Of a stretch of 33,941 nucleotides of DNA, positions 10,560-23,100 are shown piece by piece (position 1 is the first letter of the stretch; each line of letters opens with the position of its first letter). Under the pieces are notes generated by a model. That model made no database searches, was not told the origin of the DNA, and was given only the letters and a program-made list of their open reading frames with translations. The position numbers and the translations under genes are program-made. This DNA is from Schoenoplectus triqueter (Eukaryota; Streptophyta; Magnoliopsida; Poales; Cyperaceae). The stretch covers positions 1 to 33,941 of the forward strand of contig CAXKVV010001385.1 in NCBI GenBank assembly GCA_964058805.1, given 5' to 3'.

Positions 10560-12943
10560 TCAAAAATCTACCATGCTTGATGCCAATCCGATATCACCAA
10601 TACTAGACAAATAAACCGGTACTGGGAATTTTGGGGGCAGATTTGGTAACGGAGCATGAAATTGCAACACATGCATCGCTTGTCTAATACTAGGCCTTAG
10701 GTTATAGTCCGGGTGTGTGCACCACAACCCAACAACCATCAACCTCTCAATTTCTCTCTCATCATACCCTACATCTAATCTCTTGTCCACTGCTGCAAGA
10801 ACTGTATTTTTCCCATATAATTCCCATACCCAGGGTACCAACCTGATTTTATCTTTTTCTTCTTTGGGCTCTACCGGCCTCCTACCACAAGCGATTTCTA
10901 GTGCAACAACACCAAAGCTATACACATCAGATTCTTTACTAGCTTTACCAGTGGTAAAGCACTCTGGAGCCAAGTAACCTAAAGTACCAGCCAGAACAGT
11001 AGTTTGTGCAGCACCACTGTGGTCCACTAGCTTTGCAAGACCGAAATCTCCTAACTTAGCATTAAATTCTGAATCAAGCATGACATTACTCGATTTAATA
11101 TCTCGGTGCAGTACGCACCTATCCGACTCCTCATGGAGATAGAGTATGGCAGAGGCCAACCCTAGTGCTATTTTAAATCTTACAGGCCATGATAACAGTA
11201 CCCCTTTTCCATACAAATGTGAGTCAAGGCTTCCATTAGGCATCAATTCATAAACAAGCAAGAGGTCCCCACGCTCATGACACCAACCAACAAGTTGTAC
11301 CAAGTTGCGATGCCTTAGCTGACTGATAATTTTGACCTCAGAAATGTACTCCTTTTTCCCCTGTTGTGACTCCTTAGAGACCCTTTTGATAGCCACGTCA
11401 AGCTTTAAATCTTTCAAAAACCCACGATAAACCCCTCCAAAACCACCTTGACCAAGCTTGTTGGCCTCTGAAAAATACTTAGTCGCAACAGCCAATTCAC
11501 CAAAATGAAGCCTTCTCGGGCCTGTATCTCTTTCAAACTCACCAGAAAGCTCATCATAATCCATGGCATCATCCTCTTCTGCAACTAAAAGTGGCTCTCT
11601 TCCTCCCTCTTCTATGCTATTTCTAACTTGCTTTTTCTTTCGTCCCAAAATAATCCAAGTCAGACAAGCACAAACCAGGATAAAGCCACCAACAAGTGAT
11701 GACAGAAGAACCCAGAACATGAGACCCTTTGGTTCTATGGTGGAACTAAATTCCCAGTAAAGGATCTCATGCAACTCAATAGAGGAACCAGTGGAGGCAG
11801 AGAAACCAATTGCAACATTTTCTGGCAAATAGTCTTTCAAATCAATCTCGTACCATAAGTTGGTGTCACCATAAAATGATGGGTTGTCATCATATGTTAA
11901 GAAAACACTCAAGTTCTTTGCCCTTGCATCATAACTGATCCATGCATTTCCGTTTCTACCATCCTTCATGCTACTATACCAATTTGTTGTTACTGTTGAA
12001 CTGACAGAATTTATATCAACACCGATATGATCAGGACTCGGATCCCACCAGTTCTGATATGTATCAAATTCTATTGCAATTATTTTGTTTGATTGTTGAT
12101 CGAAACCTGAGCTAGAATCAAATAGACCAAGGTAGCCTCCAGCCGAGTTGTTTGGGAGAGTAGAAGGGTAAGGAGAGAGAAAGAAGGCCAAACCGTCCCC
12201 ACTGCTATAATTATTTGTGGCTTTCATGCGGAAAGAGAAATGGGTTCTGAAATGTGCCAGTCTACCTGCAATAATATTCATCAAATCTTAGTTTCCTGGT
12301 GGCAGATGAAAGTAATATCAACTAAGTGCCGGTGTTGACTCGTTTTACTTGGACTAAATTGAGGCTTTAAGATGGCATTTTATACCAGAAGAGATGAAGA
12401 ATCCAAGGCAAGTGAAACATCAAAAGAAACATTGTTAGTACCACCAAGGAACAATACCAGAAAGCCGGCATTCCACTTTTCTAATAATACTAGACTGGTA
12501 TGGACAAAACCAGTGATCGTTAGATCATATGAATCCCTTAAGATATCTGTAATCCGTAATTGAGTCGCCGTTTTAGCATGGACATTATTTCAACATATAA
12601 CCAGATAACAACAAATTGACCAAAAGCAGTACAAAAATGACATTAATAGCCAAACACTACCAGTTGTTTTGCTCCAGAGAGGGATTGGCTCAGAGTAGAA
12701 AGCCCGGCCAGAGCTGCTAGTGATAGAACCATCTACCTCATCTTTGGTCAATCGTATGACCTTGTTGAAGAAAGCGTCTCCCTGGAACTCAATCATGTCT
12801 GGTGCGTTTGCTCCCATGGCGGAGAAATTGAATGCGAAGGAGAAACCAGTCGAGAGTGGTACCAGAAGTGACACAGAGACGAGAAGGATGAGGAAGGAGG
12901 GAATGGGGGTAGAGAGATGCGACCTCGGACTGGGGGAAGCCAT
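10560..12943 (-). CDS. L-type lectin receptor-like kinase (class IX-like), two exons
   Basis: Exon 1 is 12943-12661 and exon 2 is 12265-10560, with a 395-bp GT-AG intron (12660-12266, phase 1). The product is 662 residues, usual for the family. It has an N-terminal signal peptide (hydrophobic FLILLVSVSLLVPLS, about 16-30), a legume-lectin domain to about residue 265 with the metal-site segment IEFDTYQNWWDPSPDHIGVDIN, one membrane span at about 275-301 (GLMFWVLLSSLVGGFILV) followed by RKKK, then a cytoplasmic Ser/Thr kinase: GQGGFGGVY (366-374), Lys388, Glu404, HRD (481-483) and DFG (501-503). All key kinase residues are present, so it should be an active RD kinase at the plasma membrane. The kinase core (LVQLVGWCHERGDLLLVYELMPNGSLDSHL) resembles class IX members, which act in immunity and cell-death signalling. 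The intron inside the lectin domain is unusual; see findings. Confidence 0.95.
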
Positions 12944-13030
12944 TAACGGAGGGATTGAGGTTCGATTTGCTCCAACTACGATTGTGGCCGGAGAGAGGTT
13001 TTACTTTGAACGGATCAGATCTGACATGGT

Positions 13031-13377
13031 TTGACCAATAAAATTGAGCTGGAAAACAGAAAAACACGAGTAGTTGACCTTTGTCACGAAAATAAAAACC
13101 AGTTCTTTTTTAATTGTAGGATAGATGATAAATGTATTTTCTATGTGAACATAATAGCTGCGAAAGATCTCGTTTGCGATGTCTTTTCTGAATAAAAATG
13201 TAAACAATCAGTCTTCTGATTTATTTGCGTTTATCGCAGGGATGTCACATTGGATATAGGAGACGTATTGTTGATGAAAGCTTCACCGCTTGACAAGTAA
13301 TTTAGGCCCAGGTGAAATTGTTCCAAGCCTCTATACATTTTTTTTGTGAACACATTTTGTCCCCGATATGGTTGACT
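13031..13377. promoter_or_regulatory. W-box cluster upstream of the lectin receptor kinase
   Basis: TTGACC at 13031-13036 and 13074-13079, and TTGACT at 13372-13377, lie 88 to 434 bases upstream of the kinase start codon, all in the same orientation. TTGAC(C/T) is the WRKY binding core. A role in pathogen-responsive expression is inferred, and single cores of this length also occur by chance. Confidence 0.4.
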
Positions 13378-13379
13378 AT

Positions 13380-13950
13380 TCAACAAGTTATTTAAATTTT
13401 AAATGAGAAATGGCTATTCTTGATCAGCATTAATCAAATATGAAGCCTCGTCGTTAGAGCACCTTCGTTCCCCTTGCAATTTGCAAAGACATTTTAGATG
13501 CCAAATTAGCAATGATTATTTTAATTGCAGAAGTGTACATCACTATTAATTTAACAACTTTCTCAAATATCACCATTAACAAATTATTTTCAAGTGTTAA
13601 TTTTACAAAAATATTAATATATTTAACACCTCATAAACTAAAACTATAATAGTTGTAAATTATATTAACAGAGCGAGAAAGTTGCTCTGTATGAGAATTT
13701 ACCAGGAATCAAATAGGTAACAGCCTAAAAGGCTTGAACTAATTGAATAGCCGTAGTAATTGATTCAATATTCATATTTCCTGGTTATGCTTGGATCGTA
13801 AGAATAGAAGCGTAATATAATAATTGATTCAATATTCACCGAAGTCAGCAAAACAAGCATCTGGCCAAGTAGAATAAAGATGGTTTGGAATTAACAAAAG
13901 AATAATTGCTGGTTCAAAGCTCAACAAATGCTAAGAGAAAATATTTAGTG
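13380..13950. other. AT-rich intergenic DNA
   Basis: No gene is seen. A block reading AATTGATTCAATATTCA occurs at about 13757 and again at about 13822, a short local repeat. Confidence 0.5.
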
Positions 13951-14042
13951 CTGTATAAAAAAAAATCGGTTTGTGGCTCAACTTGGATTCAACTCTAATT
14001 CGAACTAATTTAACTCGAATTAAATTGACTCGAACTAAACTG

Positions 14043-14118
14043 ACTCAGTAAAGAAATGAGCTGATCCCGAATTAACACCAACTCAGTAAAGAAATGAGCT
14101 GATCCCGAATTAACACCA
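14043..14118. repeat. perfect 38-bp tandem duplication
   Basis: 14043-14080 is repeated exactly at 14081-14118, starting ACTCAGTAAAGAAATGAG. The lack of differences indicates a recent event. Confidence 0.92.
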
Positions 14119-14496
14119 ACTCGACTCATACCTCGATACATATACATGTTTCCGTCTCATACTCTCATCTTTCTCCACTGACTGATGTATTTAAATTTAC
14201 TGGATACATAATAGCTAGATAACTAACCTATAAACTTTCTCAAAACAAAAAAAGAACCTATAAACCATCATAATCTATCTCCTGTCTCGCTGATCCTCAA
14301 GAAGCTGCTCTACTTATTATCATCTCTCCCACATCTGAATATACTCCTCTCTTCTTCAAAGAATCAAACGCCTCTTATCTGTCCTAGAGAACAAATAATG
14401 AGCTTCTTCAATGATGCTAATAGCCCCTCAATCTCTCAATTTTATTTATGGAACTCATGTCTACTCTCAGCTTTTCTCGACGCAAGCTTATTTAAC

Positions 14497-14654
14497 GAGC
14501 TACAAACCAACTTAAGTTGACACAAGCTGAATTCAATTCAACTCAGATATGTCATTGATTAACTCACTCAAACCAGAGCTACGAACCAACTTGAGTTGAC
14601 ACAAGCTGAATTAAATTCAACTCAGATATGTCATGATTAACTCACTCAAACCAG
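14497..14654. repeat. 79-bp tandem duplication, near identical
   Basis: Copy one is 14497-14575 and copy two 14576 to about 14654, both starting GAGCTAC. They differ at only a few bases and one short indel, and both contain AAGTTGACACAAGCTGAATT-like sequence. Confidence 0.88.
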
Positions 14655-15095
14655 CTCATTTAGTATGTAAGCTGAGCTCAAATTGACACAATTCACTCTT
14701 GGATCTCACTTGCAGCCCTAAGAACATGAACTCCTTAAAAAATATTGTGCCCTACTTCTAATATATAGAGGTTCTACCATAAAATAAAAATAATTGCTGA
14801 AGTTGGACAAAAATTATTTAAAATCGATTTGGAAAATTATTATATAAATAAAAACTATCAAAATAAGCGTTGTGAGTTCAGACGTAAATGGACAAAGTTA
14901 AGCTCTTGAAGTTTAGACTCGAAAAACTTTAGCGAAAGAAACCAAAATTACTGGCCAGTCCTACTGGGGCCCAATTCACATACACGAAGTACAACCAAAC
15001 AAGCATAACAGAAAAACAAAATTCATGTCTGGTTCATTGCATTTCTTTACTACAGAAACTGGAAAGCATAGTACTAAGCAACAAAAACAGCATGC

Positions 15096-16906
<1,811 letters not shown>

Positions 16907-16923
16907 GCTCTCTCTTTCTCAGA

Positions 16924-16932
16924 TTAGGGTTT
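16924..16932 (-). promoter_or_regulatory. telo-box (AAACCCTAA) in the RPS2 leader
   Basis: On the minus strand this reads AAACCCTAA, 18 bases upstream of the RPS2 ATG. Telo-boxes are a known common element of plant ribosomal protein gene promoters and leaders. A related AAACCCTAG lies at 17032-17040. Confidence 0.6.
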
Positions 16933-17031
16933 TTGATGTGGAAAGACGAAAACAAGCCGCCGCCGGAAAAAAAAATGCAAGAGACAGTAGAAGAAAACCA
17001 AAGCTTGGCGAAAAGTATTTGATGGAAGAAA

Positions 17032-17040
17032 CTAGGGTTT
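17032..17040 (-). promoter_or_regulatory. second telo-box-like element (AAACCCTAG)
   Basis: This is a one-base variant of the telo-box, 126 bases upstream of the RPS2 start codon and in the same orientation as the nearer copy. Confidence 0.45.
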
Positions 17041-17062
17041 AGAGGTATGGACCTCAAGCTGT

Positions 17063-17154
17063 CTATTTGGAGGCCTGTATCCAGAGAAGTTGATTAATTT
17101 TGGGCGTTTTTGAGGATTATGGAAATTGTTGGGCTATTTGGAGGCCTGTATCCA
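17063..17154. repeat. 21-bp direct repeat, 71 bp apart, in the RPS2 upstream region
   Basis: The block CTATTTGGAGGCCTGTATCC plus one base occurs at 17063-17083 and, identically, at 17134-17154. The intervening DNA is not repeated. Confidence 0.85.
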
Positions 17155-17181
17155 TTGAAGTTTGTTTTGTCAAGGTGGGCT
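17130..17181. promoter_or_regulatory. pair of site II (TGGGCT) elements upstream of RPS2
   Basis: TGGGCT occurs at 17130-17135 and 17176-17181. Site II elements (TGGGCY), bound by TCP factors, commonly pair with telo-boxes in plant translation-machinery genes, which fits the adjacent RPS2. Confidence 0.45.
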
Positions 17182-17500
17182 AGTCATTTACTCCGTTTTA
17201 AAATCTGATCAGAGATATCCAAATCCATTAAACTATTAAAATTGCAAACCTCGAAAATTGACTAATGTCATCGAAATTGGATTATACTATCGAATTTGAC
17301 ATGCTACATATTACATAAATTAATTGGTGTAAGAACAAAACAAATCATTAGATATCATATGATAAGTACTTCTTTTATGATGATTCTATAGCATATTTTT
17401 AGTTAAATTTTGTCCTGCTCGTAATAAAATATCATAAATATGGATTGATGATATCCCATTTTGTTTATAAAAATTAAATAGATACAAATATATTCCTCTA
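17182..17500. other. AT-rich intergenic DNA
   Basis: No gene, RNA gene or clear repeat is seen between the RPS2 promoter region and the duplication at 17501. Confidence 0.5.
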
Positions 17501-17578
17501 ACACGCAGATAGACGCGCACAAAAGATCCTTAATTAGTATTCGACACGCAGATAGACGCGCACAAAAGATCCTTAATT
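17501..17578. repeat. 35-bp direct duplication, 43-bp period
   Basis: 17501-17535 is identical to 17544-17578 (starting ACACGCAGATAGACGCGCAC), separated by 8 bases. It is GC-richer than its surroundings. Confidence 0.9.
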
Positions 17579-18190
17579 GGATTGACAAAGCATAAATTGG
17601 GCAATGAATTTCGGATCCAGCGGCTCAAATTCTGTTCTTCAAAGTCTAGACTCGCACCGTCGCACGACAGAAGCTGATGGTAATTCACAGCGAGTCAATA
17701 ACAAGAATACATGATCTAAGCGCTAAACAGTAACTGTATCGCCGTTGCACTGTGCGCTGCTTCGTAGCCGCCACATGGCCACGTCACATAAACCCAATTG
17801 ATCCATATATTTTTTAGGAGAAAATCTTTTTCTCCCCTCATCCTCCATCATCCGAATAATCCCCACGCTATCGGCGCTCCTTTAATTAATTAAGCACATG
17901 CTAATTGAGTCTGATATTCCATACTAGATCCGGCGCTAGTGTTTTTTTTTAATTATCTCTTCCTTATAACTTATGATGTTGAAATATGTTTTATGTATTT
18001 ATAACTTTGATGTTGAACATAAATTAGAATGTTATAATATTGAATATATTATTAGATTGATAAAATTATATAAAAATATATTTAAAGTGTACTTGCTGCT
18101 TTATGAGAATATAATATTTTGTGAAGTTTAATTTTTTTTCATGTTATTCAGTAAATAATTGAAAGAAATCGCACTCTCCAAATAATCACA
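17579..18190. other. intergenic DNA, no gene seen
   Basis: A mixed-composition half (to about 17900) is followed by AT-rich DNA. No coding-like frame is present. Confidence 0.5.
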
Positions 18191-18192
18191 TA

Positions 18193-18955
18193 TAAATGAT
18201 ATTTAAATACCCATAACGCATATTTAAATATCTAAATATGAAATCTAAATACCTAGATATTATACTTAAATACTCATAACACATATCTAAATACACAGAA
18301 TAAATATCTAAATACCAAAAACACATCTCTAAATACCTAAATATTATACTTAAATATTCATACGCATATCTAAATACCTAAATAAGAAATCTAAATACCT
18401 AGATATTATACTTAAATACCCATAACACATATCTAAATAACCCAAAATGCATATCTAAATATCTAAATACCTAGATATTATATTTAAATACCCAGAACAC
18501 ATGTCTAAATACCCAGAACAAATATCTAAATACCCAGAACACATCTCTAAATACCTAAATAAAAAATCTAAATACCTAGATATTATACTTAAATACCCTG
18601 AACACATATCTAAATACCTAAAACACATATCTAAATACCTAAAACACATATCTAAATACCTAAGTAAGAAATCTAAATACCCAGAAAATATATCTAAATA
18701 CATATGTAAAAAATCTAAATACCTAGATAATATATCTAAATACCCGAGATACATATCTAAACACCTAGAACACGTATCTAAATACATAAGGAATAAATCT
18801 AAATACCTAGAATATATATCTAAATACCCAGGATAAATATCTAAACACCCAGAACACATATCTAAATACACTGAACACATATCTAAATACCCATAATACA
18901 TATCTAAATACCAAAAACACAAATCTAAACACCTAGATATTATATCTAATTACAT
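18193..18955. repeat. minisatellite, roughly 21-bp unit, open in one frame on each strand
   Basis: About 35 imperfect units occur in tandem, built on TATCTAAATACC followed by variants of CAGAACACA, TAAAACACA, TAGATATTATACT or TAAGTAAGAA. Because the period is a multiple of three, a heptapeptide frame stays open on both strands: plus 18501-18836 reads as repeats of EHISKYP-like units and minus 18922-18455 as CSGYLDM-like units. Some units appear in a higher-order order (a TAGATATTATACTTAAATACC unit recurs about every 150-200 bases). A vestige (TCTAAATACC) appears at about 19024. I read this as noncoding satellite DNA: there is no leader, intron or non-repeat flanking domain. Confidence 0.88.
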
Positions 18956-19055
18956 ATAATATATTATTATGCATGCATGACATATCTCAATAAGTAACAT
19001 AAATAATTATATAAAAAATAAAAATCTAAATACCTAAACTTTTTTAAATACTACT

Positions 19056-19477
19056 TATATATATATAGAGAGAGAGAGAGAGGTTGACTAAAATACAATG
19101 TGTTGCACAGATGCACCCGTGTAACGCGTTAAAATCTCAAAATTTAAGTTTAAAATGACTGATCCAAACCATTCAATTTATTCTTCATATCAAATTTTTG
19201 TAGAAAATCAAATTTTATATTTTTTGAATTTTTTTTGCTATTCTTTGGGTAAGAAGAAAGTTGCTTGATTTAAGAAATTTGGATCGTCCAATAGTGATGA
19301 TTTTCTTCTTACTCAAAAAAATAGCAACAAAATTTCAAAAAATATAAAATTTGATTTTCTATAAGAATTTAATATGAAGAATAAATTGAATGGTTTGGAT
19401 CGGTCATTTTTAACTTAAATTTTGAGATTTTAACGCATTACACGGGTGCATCTGTGCAACGCGTTGTATTTTAGTCA

Positions 19478-19560
<83 letters not shown>
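19056..19560. mobile_element. foldback (MITE-like) element with microsatellite-capped arms
   Basis: Left arm 19056-19260 and right arm 19303-19560 are inverted copies with well over 90 percent match over about 175 bases beyond the microsatellites; both read GTTGACTAAAATACAA inward from the caps. The loop is about 42 bases. The outer caps mirror each other: (TA)6(GA)7 on the left, (TC)19(TA)21 on the right. There is no coding capacity. The very long arms would fold into one stable hairpin, so it is a likely source of hairpin RNA if transcribed. No target duplication can be defined because the ends are TA repeats. Confidence 0.88.
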
Positions 19561-19563
<3 letters not shown>

Positions 19564-19792
19564 ATAAATACATGTACAATATATTACATAGAATACGGGA
19601 TTGACGATCCGAAAATTATAAATTGTCACGTGCGCTTTTGCGCTAATGGTATGTATGCGGCGGATTAATAATCATGTGTGCGCAAAAAAGGAAAGTTCGT
19701 TAAGTGCATTTGAGTGAAACTTTCCGAAAATGGAATGTCATTTGTGGGGGATTTTTTGGGTTATTATCGCTGGGTACTGTTAGCCGTGTCTA

Positions 19793-20154
19793 TTTTTTAA
19801 TTAATTATTTAAATAATCCTATTTTTTAATAATAAGAATTATTAAATTAAAATTTAAAAAATATGAATGACAACGCATCACTCAAACTGACGTGTTTGAG
19901 CAAAGATGTCACTGACAGTGGCGTTTTTCATTTTTTCTCCAATGATGGAATTAAAATATAGGGGTACGCCGAGAACGGGTCATTTTCACCGACATATGTT
20001 TTTTTATCGAATGTCTAAAAATAAAAAAATAAAGATGTTACTGTCAGTGACGCGTTTTGCAAGACTCCACTTACTATTATTAGTTTTTTTTTTATTTTAA
20101 TTTAATCACTCTTATTATTAAAAATATAATTATTTTAAATAATTAATTTAAAAA
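19793..20154. mobile_element. decayed foldback element with CACTGNCAGTG-type modules
   Basis: The outer arms (about 19793-19862 and 20085-20154) are inverted copies: left AATTAATTATTTAAATAAT and TTTTTTAATAATAAGAATTA match the reverse complement of the right end with scattered changes. Inside lie CACTGACAGTGGCG (about 19911-19924) and ACTGTCAGTGACGCG (about 20041-20055), near-palindromes of the same design as those in 29923-30333. The middle is not palindromic and has diverged. A 64-codon plus frame inside (19906-20100) is not a plausible gene. Confidence 0.65.
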
Positions 20155-23100
20155 TCTGCAATTGACCGTTCCCTTCCAATGCGAAATAGAAATATTCTAA
20201 GAATTTTATTTGGAAAAAAGAAAAGCGGAAATATTTCTGTCCCATCGCTGTCCAGGTTCAATGAACCATCACTGAGAAGAAAAGATTCCCACAGTCTTTA
20301 AAACCTGGACCCGACATAGCAGATCTTCTCTCCGTGCGGCTGGATCACAACACAACGATGTTCCTAACAAGTGACCAAATGCCAAAGTATAATCAAACAA
20401 AGGGGTAATAAAAGGCGGATAAACTGACGTGTGGGTCTCCTTGTTTGCTGGTCCAGAGATGGTAAGGTAAGCCAGGTGCAGATATGTGGGAACATCCTCA
20501 CCTTATTGACTGATATGTGGGAGCGGAAAGAGGAGTCCACCTGCGTAGCCATTTTTTGCGCATATGCCCGTTCAAAATAAAATAATCTTAGTCAAAATGC
20601 ATGTAAGAAGCGAACAAAACAATCAGTTTGGAACTACTAAATCACATTGCATAGATTTTTTTTTTAATTTGTTTATTTTTTATCATCCATGAGAAAATAG
20701 TTTTAAAATTTTCCATGATAAGATAGTTAAAAAAATTATTTCTTTTATATTGAGTTTATTTTAGTCAAATTTCATTTATAGTAAAATTTACAAATTAATT
20801 GCAAATATTATGCATCTATATAATTTTTGCTGCATATATTTCCTCCACTTCAGTTTTATTCGATATATGAAATTTGATGATTCTTTCTTCAATTTATAGT
20901 TTCGTTTAGTAATATTAAAAATTTGTGTACAAACTCTTCCGGCTGAAGTAGTTTCAATGCTAAAAAAGAGCATAATACATTTAGTTTTAAAAGAGATATT
21001 GATGTATTGACAAATATCATAGTGCATAAAGTTTTGTTTGGTTTTCTATTTGAATGATAAAATTAATTCAATATCGCTCCTATGTAGTTGTTACTATCAT
21101 TTTTTTTATTTTTGTTAAAAAGTTTTAAGAAATAGTAAATTAAAGAAAAGTTTTGAACAGTGATTTACGAGTACAGTTCATTTTTTCATGTACATATGCT
21201 AAAATGTCCAATTGTCCGAGGTTATTCATGCAAAAGATGACTAATCCACTAATCTATTATCATGCAATTAGAAAAGAATGAAGTTATATCATTTAAAATA
21301 AAGGAGGCTGATAATAGACCCAAGTGTTTGTTCTCACAAAGTATCCCCAAACGTTTGACTGCACAAAGTAAGCGTGTCACTCAGCGAATTCAAATTTTGA
21401 ATCTTCCGGTGATTGCACAGCGAAGGAAATGGCTACGCAGCTATATATAAAAAATACACCTACTATTTATATTAAGCATAGCTCCTATCAACATTTACTA
21501 TAAGATCAACATGTTAGTAGAGTTAAAATAACAGTCAACAAAGTGTTTCAAACTAAATTTAGTGACTGATTCACACATAAATTATTTATATCAATTATGT
21601 GTCATATTTATGCAGTTATACTAATAAACTTACTAATTATTTATAGCTTGCATTAACTATCACATGATATAAACTATTTATAGTTATTAATAATATTATT
21701 TATATCGTTTGCGTATGTTATAATAACTATCATGACAATATTTTCCTGAATTACTATTTATATTTGTTACATGACTATTTATTGTTGTTATATATTTTGT
21801 TTATACTAATTGAATAAATAAATAATAGTCAGTTATCAAAGCTGTTTTAAGATAGTCGGTCTTTCAATAAAAGAAATATTTATATTATTCAACGGTCATG
21901 TTTATATTATTTCATGTAGTTATCTATAATTACTGAAATGATTTTTTAAATGATATGTGAGATATCTACGAACTCGCTGATACGAAGCGACATCGCTCAA
22001 GTAGACAATGTCATAATTTTTTAAATGATCCCCAACATCAAGTGTCACCGCTCAAGTTCGGAAATAAGAATCCATATCTGAAATAAATGAAAATTAACAT
22101 TGTTAGTTTAGTTTTATCAAATTAAAGAAAATAGTTAGATTTGTACAATTAGTAATGACAAATCACGATTCTAGAAATTTTAAGCATGACACGAATATTA
22201 TACATTCGTTAGTGCACTCTGATACAGTCAAAATCTAAAGAAATTGAAAATCATTTATCAAATCAAACTGCTTAATCTCAACAAATTTTGTATTAACCAA
22301 CGGATATCTGTCAATTTTCATTGTTACACATGCGATATAAGGTGCTACAAAATTAACTAAAAAAGAGAAATAAAAAAGATTAATCAATTACTTATACTGG
22401 TACATATCCATGATATGTTTAGCTTTGCTATGTTTTCATTATTAATCCATCTTTCTTTCTTTTTTGCCTCTTGATCGGTTCTTGAGTTTTGACTCCCAAA
22501 ATAGAAGGATAAAGCACATCGACATAAAATCAAAATAAGACGTAAAAAAGAACATCAATGAAATTCAAAGAAAATTCTGCACTAAATATCTTTCATTTAT
22601 TTTATAGAGCATTTAACCAATTAAAAAAAAAGAAATCAAACAAACCTTTTGGGCTATAATGACAGCAAACATAGAAATAAATATTTAAGAAAGATAAATG
22701 ACAGCAAAAAGTGACAAAGAAATAATTTCATAATAAGTTAATAATCATATCAAATCATCAATAAGCCCTCAAATTCTCATGCATCTATTATTAAATTTAA
22801 ACTTCTCTACTCATATTGATGATTAGAGAGAGGATTGAAATGCCATAACAATATCTAGATGTTGATTCTTCTGAGAAAATTTATCAAATGTCGGGGGCCT
22901 GAGATAATAATACCATATAATTGAAGAGTAGGTTTCAAATTTAAACAACATGAAGACTGAAAGAGTATTTATAAAAGAGGGAGAAGATTCAATTTTTTTT
23001 AAACCAACCGATTTTGACTAAGGGTTTGTCTGTCATACCATGAAATAGCAAAAAGTAGGAATATAATTGCTATTCCAACGAAATAATTTGGCAAACGAAT

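Larger units (their letters stand above)
13953..14715. mobile_element. repeat-derived region, possible non-autonomous DNA transposon
   Basis: The region consists of recurring GAACTAAATTGACTCGA and CAAGCTGAATTCAATTCAA type segments, a composition common in dispersed plant repeats, and contains two tandem duplications. Its ends read TAGTGCTGTA (left, about 13947) and, on the minus strand, TAGGGCTGCA (right, ending about 14720). These could be diverged terminal inverted repeats, but I find no convincing target duplication. There is no coding capacity. Confidence 0.35.

Noticed and set aside
10717..10977. 86-codon plus ORF inside the receptor kinase
   Set aside because: It is antisense to the intact kinase domain.
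18455..18922. 155-codon minus ORF and 111-codon plus ORF as protein genes
   Set aside because: Both are made wholly of minisatellite units whose period is a multiple of three, with no non-repeat domain or leader; they are listed as a repeat and a finding.
20253..20265. tRNA T-arm-like GGTTCAATGAACC
   Set aside because: It is a simple short palindrome with no cloverleaf arms around it.
20230..20560. Possible gene or promoter in the balanced-composition block
   Set aside because: No coding frame follows on either strand and no core promoter is clear.
21262..21450. 62-codon Lys-rich ORF
   Set aside because: Unrecognised, no supporting context, and length expected by chance in 3 kb of intergenic DNA.
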